A DNA stretch of 17,122 nucleotides from Burkholderiales bacterium (GTDB taxonomy: Bacteria; Pseudomonadota; Gammaproteobacteria; Burkholderiales; Burkholderiaceae): NCBI GenBank assembly GCA_947447845.1, contig CANFNO010000011.1:1-17122 (forward strand). The letters run 5' to 3'. Shown in pieces: positions 1 to 7,325 of this stretch (the stretch's first letter is position 1; each line of letters opens with the position of its first letter). Under the pieces are notes generated by a model that ran no database searches, was not told the origin of the DNA, and was given only the letters and a program-made list of their open reading frames with translations. A program made the position numbers and the translations under genes.

Positions 1-876
1 AGCTGACCAGTCCGTGGCCACATAGGCACTCTCAAATGGTTCCATGTTCCTGGCAGCATCACCCATGGTGGCGCGCAGATAAGCCAGATAGTCGCGGGTT
101 AGTTGCATGTCGGTGCGCGCATCTTTGGACAAGGACCCATGTCCTGGGATTATGACCTGGGCATCAAACCCCAACAAGGTATCCAACGCCGAGATCCAGT
201 GGCGACTGTCGGCCTGCCCTACATAGGGAATGCGGCTGCGAAACACCAAATCCCCCGCAAACAATACCTTCTCAGATGGCATGTAAATAGCGATATCTTC
301 CGGGGTATGAGCAGGACCCACAGGCCGAATTTGAAATTGAACGCCTCCGACCGTGAGATTGGTGTCCCCTGCAATCCAGTCGTCAGCCTCTATCAGTCGG
401 GTTTGTGCATCGATCCACGGTGCTAATTCCTGCCGTGAGGCCTCAAGGCGCAGGCGTGCCGTATCGGAGTTCAGGTACTCCTTGGCAGCCGCGTGGGCCA
501 CGATTTTTGCCCCGATGGCCTTAAAAGCTTGCAAGCCATAGATATGGTCAGCGTGGTAGTGCGTGACCAACACGTGAGTGACAGGCAACGGGGTGATTTT
601 TTTGATTTCGACAATCAAGCGCTCTGCCAACGCAGGAGACCCAAGCGCGTCAATGACCACCACGCCGGCGGGCGTCACCACAAAGGCGGCGTTTGAAATG
701 AAGTTCTGATTTGCCTTCGAACCGAGGGCGGAAACACCTTCCACGTACCATGCCGAAGCGGAGACGTGTTGCGGAATCATCGCAGGGGCCTGCTGTGCCG
801 CGCAAACCAGCGCGACGCACTGAAGGCAAATGCCCAGCCAGTAGCGCCAACCCAAAAGTCGCTTCAACCATGTCAT
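1..876 (-). CDS. Secreted metallo-beta-lactamase-fold hydrolase (SoxH-like), 3' end cut off by the window
   Basis: At least 292 residues; the reading frame runs off the left edge, so the C terminus is missing. An N-terminal hydrophobic stretch (about residues 12-27, ending CAAQQA) looks like a signal peptide, so the enzyme is probably periplasmic. The zinc motif THYHADH gives H106, H108, D110 and H111. The other expected ligands are H190 (GPAHTPED), D209 (FAGD) and H246 (PGHGS), so the binuclear metal site appears complete. The ATG at 874-876 was chosen because AGGTG sits five bases upstream; a longer overlapping frame from 883 does not encode the zinc motif. It diverges from a YeeE-type sulfur transporter. 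Similar proteins in sox clusters are called SoxH or 'quinoprotein relay zinc metallohydrolase', but the substrate cannot be read from sequence. The family is near certain; the sulfur link rests on the neighbours. Confidence 0.9.
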   Translation of the reverse strand, partial: MTWLKRLLGWRYWLGICLQCVALVCAAQQAPAMIPQHVSASAWYVEGVSALGSKANQNFISNAAFVVTPAGVVVIDALGSPALAERLIVEIKKITPLPVTHVLVTHYHADHIYGLQAFKAIGAKIVAHAAAKEYLNSDTARLRLEASRQELAPWIDAQTRLIEADDWIAGDTNLTVGGVQFQIRPVGPAHTPEDIAIYMPSEKVLFAGDLVFRSRIPYVGQADSRHWISALDTLLGFDAQVIIPGHGSLSKDARTDMQLTRDYLAYLRATMGDAARNMEPFESAYVATDWSA

Positions 877-965
877 ATAGCACCTAAAGTTTGCGCAGCG
901 TCAAAGGACGAATTAGGTTAATCTACCATCATATAAGCAACAACTGAATTAGTAAGAACCACTAT
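877..965. promoter_or_regulatory. Divergent promoter region between the hydrolase and yeeE, with ATATAAGCAA motif
   Basis: This 89-base gap must hold the promoters of both divergent genes. The 10-mer ATATAAGCAA at 931-940 recurs exactly, in opposite orientation, at 2146-2155 upstream of the DsrE-like gene. A shorter relative (TATAAGTGAC, 3051-3060) lies upstream of arsR. A shared operator for the ArsR protein is possible. No clear -35/-10 pair could be assigned. Confidence 0.35.
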
Positions 966-2063
966 ATGAATCTAACTGCGGTCGTGGAGCAATACGGAGA
1001 GAGCGCTGTCCTGGCAACGGGTGGACTGTGCATTGGCATGCTCTTCGGCTTCTTTGCACAGCGCTCGCGCTTTTGCCTACGCTCAGCAGTCATTGAGTTC
1101 TGGCATCGCAAATTGGGCGAAAAATTGTCGGTGTGGCTACTTGCATTCTCCAGCGCCGTGGTCGGCGTGCAACTGCTGATCCTTTTGCACGGACTAGACG
1201 TCACCAGCGCGCGGCAGCTCGCCTCGCGCGGCAGCCTGTCTGGCGCGCTGACAGGTGGCCTGCTATTTGGCGGCGGCATGATCATGACGCGAGGCTGTGC
1301 AAGTCGCTTGTTGGTGTTGTCAGCAAATGGCAATTTGCGTGCGCTTCTGTCCGGCCTGATCTTCGCAGTCACGGCCCAGTCCGCACTCTCTGGTGCCCTG
1401 GCACCGCTGCGCAACACCATAAGTGCTTGGTGGACGGTGGACGGCGGAAGCGCACGGGATCTGCTTTCCATTACGGGAGCGGGGCATCTTGGGGGCTTGT
1501 TGTTCGGGATGCTATGGCTTGCCGCCGGCCTGTACGTTTCCATTCGCAGTGGGTGGGGATTTTGGAAGTGGGTCGGTGGCATAGGAGTTGGCTTGACGAT
1601 TGCTTCAGGCTGGCTATTCACCTACCTGATTTCCACCAATACCTTTGAGGTAGTTCAGGTGCAGGGACTCACCTTCAGCGGCCCCTCGGCGGAGTGGCTG
1701 ATGCGGGTGTTGTCATCACCAGCACCTGCCATCGGCTTTGACTTTGGACTTTTACCTGGGGTTTTTGCTGGGTCATTCTTAGGTGCCTGGTTCGGCCGTG
1801 ACCTCAAGCTTGAAGGCTTCAAGGATGGCTACAGCATGACGCGCTACATCGTAGGCGCGATGCTAATGGGCTTTGGGGCCATGCTGGCCGGAGGCTGCGC
1901 AGTGGGCGCGGGGATGACAGGGGGCTCGATCTTTGCACTGACCGCCTGGCTGGCACTGTTAGGAATGTGGGCGGGCGCTGGTGTTGTTGATCGACTGCTC
2001 GACACCCACCCGTTGACCGAAACCACTGCACCACAAACGGCAATGCCTTTGCGGGCTACGTAG
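966..2063 (+). CDS. YeeE/YedE-family sulfur-compound transporter
   Basis: A 365-residue, very hydrophobic protein with many glycine-rich helices, typical of the YeeE/YedE (TsuA) family that carries thiosulfate or related sulfur species across the inner membrane. Three family cysteines are visible: C37 in RSRFCLRSAV, C111 in TRGCASR and C311 in GGCAVGAGMTGGS. In the known thiosulfate importer, cysteines in equivalent glycine-rich loops hand the substrate through the membrane. Length is full for the long single-chain form. The ATG at 966 has only a weak purine-rich sequence upstream (AGTAAGAA). The next gene, about 200 bases downstream, encodes a secreted DsrE-like sulfur carrier, and an ArsR regulator closes the cluster, so a sulfur-uptake or detoxification role fits. 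The exact substrate is inferred. Confidence 0.9.
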   Translation: MNLTAVVEQYGESAVLATGGLCIGMLFGFFAQRSRFCLRSAVIEFWHRKLGEKLSVWLLAFSSAVVGVQLLILLHGLDVTSARQLASRGSLSGALTGGLLFGGGMIMTRGCASRLLVLSANGNLRALLSGLIFAVTAQSALSGALAPLRNTISAWWTVDGGSARDLLSITGAGHLGGLLFGMLWLAAGLYVSIRSGWGFWKWVGGIGVGLTIASGWLFTYLISTNTFEVVQVQGLTFSGPSAEWLMRVLSSPAPAIGFDFGLLPGVFAGSFLGAWFGRDLKLEGFKDGYSMTRYIVGAMLMGFGAMLAGGCAVGAGMTGGSIFALTAWLALLGMWAGAGVVDRLLDTHPLTETTAPQTAMPLRAT

Positions 2064-2259
2064 AAAGCGTTTGTCTACGCTCTTGCGTAAGAATCGTCAA
2101 ATCGTTGTCTAGCAAAGCCCCTGCAGGCAAGATATTCATTCGCAATTGCTTATATTGTAATAACATAGGGTGTCGGCCACAACAAGTCGGGTACAAACCC
2201 ACGGTGATCGACGGCCAGTTCACACGGCCATCCCAAATCAATCTGACAGGAGATAAAGC
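2064..2259 (+). promoter_or_regulatory. Intergenic region upstream of dsrE-like gene, with inverted copy of the ATATAAGCAA motif
   Basis: This 196-base gap holds a small hairpin (CGTAGA 2059-2064 and TCTACG 2074-2079) overlapping the yeeE stop codon. It lacks a T-run, so it is a poor terminator. An AT-rich stretch at 2131-2167 contains TTGCTTATAT (2146-2155), the exact reverse complement of the motif upstream of yeeE, next to the palindrome GCAATTGC (2142-2149). The ribosome binding site of the next gene (AGGAGA) lies at 2249-2254. Confidence 0.35.
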
Positions 2260-2673
2260 ATGTTCAAATTTTTCTTCTCGCTTGTTCTAGCGATGTGCTT
2301 CAGCATCGCCCAAGGGCAAGACATCAAAGTGGTTTACCACATCAACACGGGAGTGGACACCGCTTCAGCTGCACTGAACAACATTCAAAACCATTTGACT
2401 GCCGATCCCAAGGTGAAGATTGCGGTCGTGACCCACGGTCCAGGCATTGACTTCTTGTTGCAAGACGCGAAAGACAGCAAAGGACGCGAGTTCAGTTCTG
2501 CGGTGAGCGATTTGTCAGCAAAGGGCGTTTCATTTCGGGTTTGCAACAACACATTGGTAAGCCGCAATATCAACCCTGACAAACTTTTGATGGAGACCAG
2601 TATTGTTCCATCGGGTGTGGCAGAAGTGGCACGACTTCAAGCCAAAGAAGGCTATGTCTACCTAAAGCCTTGA
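2260..2673 (+). CDS. Secreted DsrE/DsrF-like sulfur relay protein
   Basis: 137 residues. The first 20 (basic start, FFFSLVLAMCF core, ending AQGQ) form a signal peptide, so the mature protein acts outside the cytoplasm. The rest has the DsrE-like fold pattern: a beta strand KVVYHINTG, a strand KIAVVTHGPG followed by a helix, and a late conserved cysteine in FRVCNNTL (about residue 95) that would carry sulfur. The C-terminal part (VPSGVAEVARLQAKEGYVYLKP) is typical of the periplasmic members. The ATG is preceded by AGGAGA at good spacing. It follows the YeeE transporter on the same strand and probably receives or delivers sulfane sulfur for it. Its last 12 bases overlap the 3' end of the arsR gene on the other strand. 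Confidence 0.85.
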   Translation: MFKFFFSLVLAMCFSIAQGQDIKVVYHINTGVDTASAALNNIQNHLTADPKVKIAVVTHGPGIDFLLQDAKDSKGREFSSAVSDLSAKGVSFRVCNNTLVSRNINPDKLLMETSIVPSGVAEVARLQAKEGYVYLKP

Positions 2674-2997
2674 TGAATCTTCAACCTGTACACAAACCGC
2701 CCTGCACAAGTTGACGATCTGCTCGTTGGCAATGCGATAGTAGATTTGAACCCCATCTCGTTGCTTGGCAAGAACACCTGCCTTGTATAGCGTGTTGAGG
2801 TGCTGCGACATGTTGGGCTGTGTGGTGTCTATCTTGCTTAACAAGTAGCTGACATTTTGCTCACCTTCACACAAACAACTGATGATTTTGAGCCGCATCG
2901 GGGCCGACATCACGCGAAACAACTCCGCAGCCTTGTCAAAAACATGATCCGGCTTGTCCAACTCGGATCGAACTTTTTTGCGGATACTTGTCGCCAT
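2662..2997 (-). CDS. ArsR/SmtB-family winged-helix repressor, cysteine-rich (possible sulfide/persulfide sensor)
   Basis: 111 residues with the ArsR layout: helix LFRVMSAPMRLKIISCL, then the helix-turn-helix about 48-75 (VSYLLSKIDTTQPNMSQHLNTLYKAGVL), then the wing KQRDGVQIYYRI. Cysteines are C41, C43, C98 and C102. The canonical ArsR metal motif (ELCVCDL) is not present. C41 sits where the SqrR/BigR persulfide sensors have a reactive cysteine (LCxxxEGE-like context: SCLCEGEQNV), and a partner in the last helix (C98 or C102) would match their second cysteine. With YeeE and DsrE next door, a sulfide-responsive repressor is the best inference; arsenic or metal sensing is the alternative. Its 3' end overlaps dsrE by 12 bases, tail to tail. 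Confidence 0.9.
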   Translation of the reverse strand: MATSIRKKVRSELDKPDHVFDKAAELFRVMSAPMRLKIISCLCEGEQNVSYLLSKIDTTQPNMSQHLNTLYKAGVLAKQRDGVQIYYRIANEQIVNLCRAVCVQVEDSSRL

Positions 2998-3168
2998 ATG
3001 AACCTACAGCCCCTTTGAGGACCCATTTATTGCACATTGCATAGCGCAAGTATAAGTGACCCTGCATGTGAGCTCACGGTTTGATTTCGACCGTTTGCCG
3101 TTCAGACACAACAACGCACACAATGGCAATATTTCCGTCCCCACAATAGACCACTGTCAATTGGCGTC
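2998..3168. other. Intergenic region: arsR promoter side and end of the ABC operon
   Basis: 171 bases with no gene. Upstream of arsR lies the imperfect dyad TTGC-N5-GCAA (3037-3049) followed by TATAAGTGAC (3051-3060), a possible autoregulatory site. A 5-bp-arm hairpin (ACGGT 3076-3080, ACCGT 3090-3094) is too weak to call a terminator. No clear terminator for the leftward ABC operon is visible. Confidence 0.3.
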
Positions 3169-3909
3169 TCAACCAATCGACCGGCCTTCCCCCGCCTCTT
3201 CGACCGTGCGTCCCTCCCGAATGTGGTAAATCCTCTTGAAGGTAGGAATGATTTTTTCGTCGTGCGTCACCACAATGACTGCGGCCTGGTATTGGATTGC
3301 CATGCGGTTGAGAATGCGCATCACAGCCAAGGCCCTTTCACTGTCCAGCGGCGCTGTAGGCTCGTCGGCCAGAATTACAGGCGGTCTGTTAGCCAAAGCT
3401 CTGGCAATCGACACCCGTTGCTGTTCTCCACCTGACAACTGGGAAGGCTCCGCCTTGGCGCGATGCGCAACATCCAGTTCTTTGAGTAGCTCCAGTGCCC
3501 GTGCCCGCGCTTGGGTATTGGGCATTCCTGCCAGCATCGGGAGCAAGGCCACGTTGTCGGTCACGTCCAGAAAGGGGATCAGATAGGGCGCCTGAAAGAC
3601 AAAACCAATGTTGTCGCGTCGCAAGGAGCGCAGATCCTTGGTTTTCCAGGCATTGTCGTAGAGCGTGTTGCCGCCCAACACCATGCGACCGGAAGTCGGC
3701 TCGATGATGGCACCCAGGCATTTGAGCATGGTGCTCTTGCCGGAACCTGAGGGCCCCACGAGTCCGACAACTTCGCCAGGGCCAACCTCCATATCAACGC
3801 TTTTGAGTGCTTCGACGGCAGTATCGCCTTGGCCATAGACCTTGCGCAAGCCCTGAACAACGATGCCTGCCTGGCTGGTGGTAGCTTGGATGATGGATTG
3901 CATGCTCAT
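3169..3909 (-). CDS. ABC exporter ATP-binding subunit (MacB/DevA/LolD-like)
   Basis: 246 residues, a single cytoplasmic nucleotide-binding domain. Visible motifs: Walker A GPSGSGKST (52-60), Q-loop Q106 (FVFQAPYL), signature LSGGEQQR (158-165), Walker B VILADEP (178-184) and H-loop VVTHD (H216). The D-loop neighbour reads TAPLDS, with proline where most relatives have alanine or asparagine. The start is the ATG at 3907-3909: it overlaps the permease stop as ATGA, the usual coupling in such operons. A longer in-frame extension to 4056 lies wholly inside the permease gene in another frame and is not believable. It powers the FtsX-like permease just upstream, together with the HlyD adaptor; it is the last gene of the five-gene operon. 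Confidence 0.93.
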   Translation of the reverse strand: MSMQSIIQATTSQAGIVVQGLRKVYGQGDTAVEALKSVDMEVGPGEVVGLVGPSGSGKSTMLKCLGAIIEPTSGRMVLGGNTLYDNAWKTKDLRSLRRDNIGFVFQAPYLIPFLDVTDNVALLPMLAGMPNTQARARALELLKELDVAHRAKAEPSQLSGGEQQRVSIARALANRPPVILADEPTAPLDSERALAVMRILNRMAIQYQAAVIVVTHDEKIIPTFKRIYHIREGRTVEEAGEGRSIG

Positions 3910-5099
3910 CCGCCAATCGCTTCTGCCGGATCGACCTTGATGGCGATGCGAATGGCCAGAGTGCTCGCCAGCGCGCAGATCAGCATCACCACCGCAAGAC
4001 CGCGCAAGGCATCGCTTTGCAACAAAAGCACGTATTTGGGGAAGACCGGTGCCCATAACGTGGCCGCGAGCTTTCCAACGAAGAAGCCGATCAATCCCAA
4101 TCCCATGGCCTGCTGAAGGATCATGGAAGCGATGGTCGCGTTGCTGGTGCCAATGAGCTTCAAAACCGCAATCTCACGAATCTTCCCCATCGTCATGGTG
4201 TAGATGATGAAGGCCACGATGGCAGCACTCACGATGGCCAGGATGACCAGAAACATGCCGATCTGCTTGGCTGAAGTAGCTATGAGCTTGGCGACCAGAA
4301 TGTCCTCCATGCCCGCACGGTCGAAGGCTTCCAGGTGCTTCCATCGCCGGATCGGCTCGGCAACCTGTTCCGGCGAATAGCCTTCCCGCACCTGGACCAG
4401 CACGGCGTTCACGCTGTGGCTGCTGGTCTGGCTGGCAATGGCGGCATCCAGCAGCCCTGGCACGCCCGGACGATTGAACGCGGGGTTGGCCGCGGTGCGC
4501 GCACGATCGTTCACGATGGCATCGTTGTCTTTCAGGAACTGCGCCTCCTGAGCATCCTTCAAGGGAATAAACACCATGGGGTCGCCGCCCGAAGACACCA
4601 TGCGCTGGGTCAGGCCGACCACGTCGTAATCATGACGACGGATGCGGATGCGGTCCCCAAGGGCAAAGCCGGTTTTCGCGTCTGCCACCGCTTCATAGTG
4701 GCTGCGTGTCAAAGGTCGACCCGCCACCAACTGCGCAGGACTTCCGGGCTTGCCTGGCTCTATGCCCACCACCATGGCACGCGCCTCGTCAGAGCCTCTT
4801 TGAACCTGCATGTTGAGGTAGGTCACATTGGCTGCCCGCGCGACGCCGGGCATGCCTTCGATGCCGTGAACCGCATCGTCCTTGAGACTGGACGACTCCG
4901 CGTAAGGGCCCTGCGTGTCCTTTTGCACGACCCACAAATCTGCACCACTGTTGGTCAGCAAGGCCTCGGCATCATCCACCATGCCGCGATACACCCCGGC
5001 CATGGACAAAGTCACCCCAATAAGCAATCCAAGGCCTATACCCGTCAAAACAAATTTGGGCCATGCATGCAGGATGTCGCGGCCTGCCAGGCTAATCAC
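3906..5099 (-). CDS. FtsX/MacB-type ABC transporter permease (DevC-like)
   Basis: 397 residues. One N-terminal membrane helix (about 16-36, VLTGIGLGLLIGVTLSMAGV) is followed by a large periplasmic domain of roughly 230 residues, then three C-terminal helices (about 275-300, 325-345 and 360-380). This is the layout of MacB/FtsX-family permeases, which move substrates mechanically from the periplasm rather than across the inner membrane. The GREIAVLK-like coupling sequence (KIREIAVLKLIGTS) that contacts the ATPase is present. The start is GTG at 5097-5099, overlapping the adaptor stop as GTGA; a 4-base overlap also joins it to the ATPase gene. Neighbours make it the membrane part of a tripartite efflux pump. 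Substrate unknown. Confidence 0.9.
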   Translation of the reverse strand: MISLAGRDILHAWPKFVLTGIGLGLLIGVTLSMAGVYRGMVDDAEALLTNSGADLWVVQKDTQGPYAESSSLKDDAVHGIEGMPGVARAANVTYLNMQVQRGSDEARAMVVGIEPGKPGSPAQLVAGRPLTRSHYEAVADAKTGFALGDRIRIRRHDYDVVGLTQRMVSSGGDPMVFIPLKDAQEAQFLKDNDAIVNDRARTAANPAFNRPGVPGLLDAAIASQTSSHSVNAVLVQVREGYSPEQVAEPIRRWKHLEAFDRAGMEDILVAKLIATSAKQIGMFLVILAIVSAAIVAFIIYTMTMGKIREIAVLKLIGTSNATIASMILQQAMGLGLIGFFVGKLAATLWAPVFPKYVLLLQSDALRGLAVVMLICALASTLAIRIAIKVDPAEAIGG

Positions 5100-6346
5100 T
5101 GCGCCGCTCCGGCTCCGCCTGCGGGCGCGACGATAGCGTCCACGACCTGTAGGCGAGCACCAGCCGACAAGGGCTTCTGGCTGTAGACGACGACTTCATC
5201 TCCTGCTTTGAGACCGTCAAGAATTTGGGTTTGTCCATCCAGACTGGTGGCGCCTGGTTTTACAGGCACGAAGACAGGTTTGTCCGATTCCATGCGCCAG
5301 ACGCCGGTGGCGCCACCCTGGCGCTGAATGCTCGCTGCCGGAATCATGAGAGATGGGGATAGGGACGGCAGTTGAATGGTTGCTTCTGCCATTTCTCCTA
5401 CCGACATCCCGAGAGGCGCCTTGTCAAATGCCAATTGGGCGATGCGCTCTTCAGTCACGCTGTCGCCGAGCAACTCGACCCGGGCCACCGTGCCAGACAT
5501 GGGGATTTGCGGTTGGGAACGCAAGACAATGCGAGCTTTCAAGCCTTGTGCGAGTCCACCTGAACGGCCCTGGTCCACACGCAGCCTCACCCACAGACTG
5601 ACCGGATCAATAAGGCGCAGAACCGCTTGCCCCGCCACTACGGTTGTTCCGGGCTCCGCATCGCGCGCGGACACTACGCCATCGGATGGAGCGATCAAGC
5701 GAACATTGGCACGCTGCTGCAGCAAGGCTGCCCGATCCGCCTTGGCGCGGTTCAAATCCTGAGCAGCGCCCAGTGCGTTGGCGCGGGCCGACTCTAGCGC
5801 GGCATCGGCTGACGCCTTGGTTTGGGTGAAACTCTCCAAGGCGCCCGAACTGATGAAATGCTGATCCGCCAGGTCCTGGTTGCGGCGCATGTTGGAAGCC
5901 GCCAATTCGCGCCTGGCAACAGCGTCAGTTTGAACTGCCGTCGCTGCGGTCTGAGCGCTTCTGGCCCGCTCAATCGCGGCATCCAGTGATGCCAGGCGCT
6001 GGTCTATGTCCACCGGGTCCATCTCCGCAAGAAGCTGTCCAGCCTTGACCGTGTCGCCCACGTCGACTTTTACACTCAGCACGCGCCCGGCCACGGTTGG
6101 CCCGATCATCCAACTGCGCCTGGCCTCTACTGTGCCTATGCCAAAGAGCCCGGGTGCAAAGATGCCCTCTTTGACCTGACCCACAGTCACTTTGATGGGT
6201 GCCAGCGGACCGGAGCGCAACATCACGAAGAAGAACAGGCCAATAAGCAGCACGGCTAAGCTAGCCAACAAAAGGCGGCGTTTGATCGGTGATGTGAGCG
6301 ACACAGGTGGTCCATTCAATTGGTTGTTGATGCAGGTTACTCCCAT
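5096..6346 (-). CDS. HlyD/DevB-type periplasmic adaptor of the tripartite ABC exporter
   Basis: 416 residues. A membrane anchor (about 24-43, LLLASLAVLLIGLFFFVMLR) is followed by half of a lipoyl-like domain (GRVLSVKVDVGDTVKAGQLL, about 87-106) and an Ala/Arg/Gln-rich coiled-coil hairpin (about 112-215). Then come the second lipoyl half (LIAPSDGVVSARDAEPGTTV) and beta-barrel domains. Such adaptors bridge the permease to a TolC-like outer-membrane channel, which is not encoded in this window. The start is uncertain: the ATG at 6344-6346 has no clear ribosome binding site, and later in-frame TTG or GTG codons (about codons 10 and 15) could serve. It is second to the Met-rich gene in the operon, 31 bases downstream, and overlaps the permease gene by 4 bases. 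Confidence 0.9.
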   Translation of the reverse strand: MGVTCINNQLNGPPVSLTSPIKRRLLLASLAVLLIGLFFFVMLRSGPLAPIKVTVGQVKEGIFAPGLFGIGTVEARRSWMIGPTVAGRVLSVKVDVGDTVKAGQLLAEMDPVDIDQRLASLDAAIERARSAQTAATAVQTDAVARRELAASNMRRNQDLADQHFISSGALESFTQTKASADAALESARANALGAAQDLNRAKADRAALLQQRANVRLIAPSDGVVSARDAEPGTTVVAGQAVLRLIDPVSLWVRLRVDQGRSGGLAQGLKARIVLRSQPQIPMSGTVARVELLGDSVTEERIAQLAFDKAPLGMSVGEMAEATIQLPSLSPSLMIPAASIQRQGGATGVWRMESDKPVFVPVKPGATSLDGQTQILDGLKAGDEVVVYSQKPLSAGARLQVVDAIVAPAGGAGAAQ

Positions 6347-6377
6347 CCATGATGTTGGACGATCGGCAGACCAAAAC

Positions 6378-6911
6378 TTACAGGGGCATCATGCCCATGC
6401 GACTTTGCATCATCTGTCGGCGCTCAGCCATGTTGCCCGGCATTCCATTCATGTCATGGCCGTTCGCATCCGTCGGCATCATGTGGGCGCGCTTTTCCAT
6501 CATCAACTTCTGCTGCTCGGACATCAATGCCTGACGCTCCGCATCTGTTTTGGCTGCGCTCATTTTCTTCTGCATAGATTCGCGCATCGCCTGCATTTCA
6601 ACGGAACCCATTGCCTTCATACCACCGGCTGTATGGTCCATCGGAGCGGACCTTCCATCGTGGTTCATTCCCATCATCGAGCCCTGCTTGCCGGCCATTT
6701 GCGTCTGATGCTCTGCCATCAGCGCTTGGCGCTCCTCATCGGTCTTGGCCGCACTCATCTTCTTTTGCATGGCCTGCATGGTGGAGGAATCCATTCCCAT
6801 CGTGCCCTGCATGCCGTGGAACAAATGATCCATGGGCGTGGATTGCGCGAGGCTTGCGATCGAGGCCCCAATGAGAGCAATGGACAGCGCAATAACAAGG
6901 TACTTCTTCAT
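6378..6911 (-). CDS. Met/His-rich secreted protein with an internal duplication (putative Cu(I)/Ag(I) binder)
   Basis: 177 residues, no family recognised. An N-terminal signal peptide (MKKYLVIALSIALIGASIASLAQS) sends it to the periplasm. About 33 of 177 residues are methionine, many in pairs or beside histidine (MDHLFHGM, GMNHDG, MDHTAGGM, KRAHMMP, GHDMNGM, MMQSRMGMM). A 22-residue unit beginning MQKKMSAAKTD occurs twice, at 48-69 and 113-134, with 19 identical positions; the DNA is duplicated too. There are no cysteines. Methionine clusters of this kind bind soft monovalent metals in the oxidising periplasm, so a metal sponge or shuttle feeding the exporter is a reasonable inference. The start is firm, with TTTAGGAG just upstream. 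It lies between an HMA chaperone gene and the adaptor gene, in one operon. Confidence 0.85.
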   Translation of the reverse strand: MKKYLVIALSIALIGASIASLAQSTPMDHLFHGMQGTMGMDSSTMQAMQKKMSAAKTDEERQALMAEHQTQMAGKQGSMMGMNHDGRSAPMDHTAGGMKAMGSVEMQAMRESMQKKMSAAKTDAERQALMSEQQKLMMEKRAHMMPTDANGHDMNGMPGNMAERRQMMQSRMGMMPL

Positions 6912-6945
6912 AGCGATCTCCTAAAAGTTGATTGCATTGGACGAA

Positions 6946-7224
6946 TCAGGACATGCGGCCCACAGCGCAGCTCACAAAGGACTTGGCGTTGGCCAGTCCT
7001 GCATCAATCCCGGCAAGCGAGCCCTTCTCTGGATAGCCCATGGTTCGCAGCTTTTGGACTACTACGTCGCGGACCGATGTAGCGCCAGTAAACCGCACCA
7101 CCTGATGTTCACGATCCACGAAAAGGTCAGAGATCTCCGGCATATCTGACAGGGCTTTAGTAATGGATTTTTCGCACCCCCCACACTTGAGGTTGTCGAC
7201 TTCGACTTGCATGGATAGCTTCAT
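6946..7224 (-). CDS. Heavy-metal-associated (HMA) domain protein, copper-chaperone-like
   Basis: 92 residues. The HMA ferredoxin-like fold is seen in the pattern MQVEVDNLKCGGCEKSITKAL, with metal cysteines C14 and C17 (CGGC), and a later strand-helix ending KLRTMGYPEKGS where the family has its GY motif. A third cysteine lies near the end (VSCAVGRMS, C86). No signal peptide, so it is cytoplasmic. The ATG at 7222-7224 is chosen because AAGGA lies seven bases upstream; an in-frame extension to 7344 would overlap the divergent regulator and lacks family similarity. It is the first gene of the five-gene exporter operon and would capture or sense metal ions. Metal identity (copper, silver or zinc) is not decided by the motif alone. 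Confidence 0.9.
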   Translation of the reverse strand: MKLSMQVEVDNLKCGGCEKSITKALSDMPEISDLFVDREHQVVRFTGATSVRDVVVQKLRTMGYPEKGSLAGIDAGLANAKSFVSCAVGRMS

Positions 7225-7273
7225 TTCGATGTCCTTCTTGGTTATCACCGTGAGAAACGGATTCACTGCGGTA

Positions 7274-7325
7274 TGGGGAAAGTATGGATGCCAAACACGA
7301 ATACCCATATGATTAGAGTCATATG
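7274..7325 (-). promoter_or_regulatory. Predicted class II Crp-type operator and promoter for the HMA/Met-rich/ABC operon
   Basis: A perfect palindrome, CATATGA-N6-TCATATG, occupies 7306-7325. The core TATGA-N6-TCATA has the same spacing as Crp sites (TGTGA-N6-TCACA). On the minus strand a -10-like CATACT lies at 7281-7286 (4 of 6 consensus bases), predicting a start near 7274. The palindrome centre then falls at -41.5, the exact class II activator position. The right arm also covers the ATG of the divergent regulator gene, so binding could repress the regulator while activating the operon. The palindrome is seen directly; promoter and function are inferred. Confidence 0.6.

Noticed and set aside
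966..1621. Long open frames opposite or shifted within yeeE
   Set aside because: They are shadows of the transporter gene; they lack ribosome sites and show no domain.
2059..2079. CGTAGA/TCTACG hairpin after yeeE as a terminator
   Set aside because: Short arms, nine-base loop and no T-run; its similarity to the 7984-8000 hairpin is probably chance.
3310..3340. Walker B neighbour TAPLDS as a sign of a dead ATPase
   Set aside because: All catalytic motifs are present; the proline is outside the catalytic residues.
3910..4056. 49-residue N-terminal extension of the ABC ATPase
   Set aside because: It lies inside the permease gene in another frame and precedes the ATGA overlap start.
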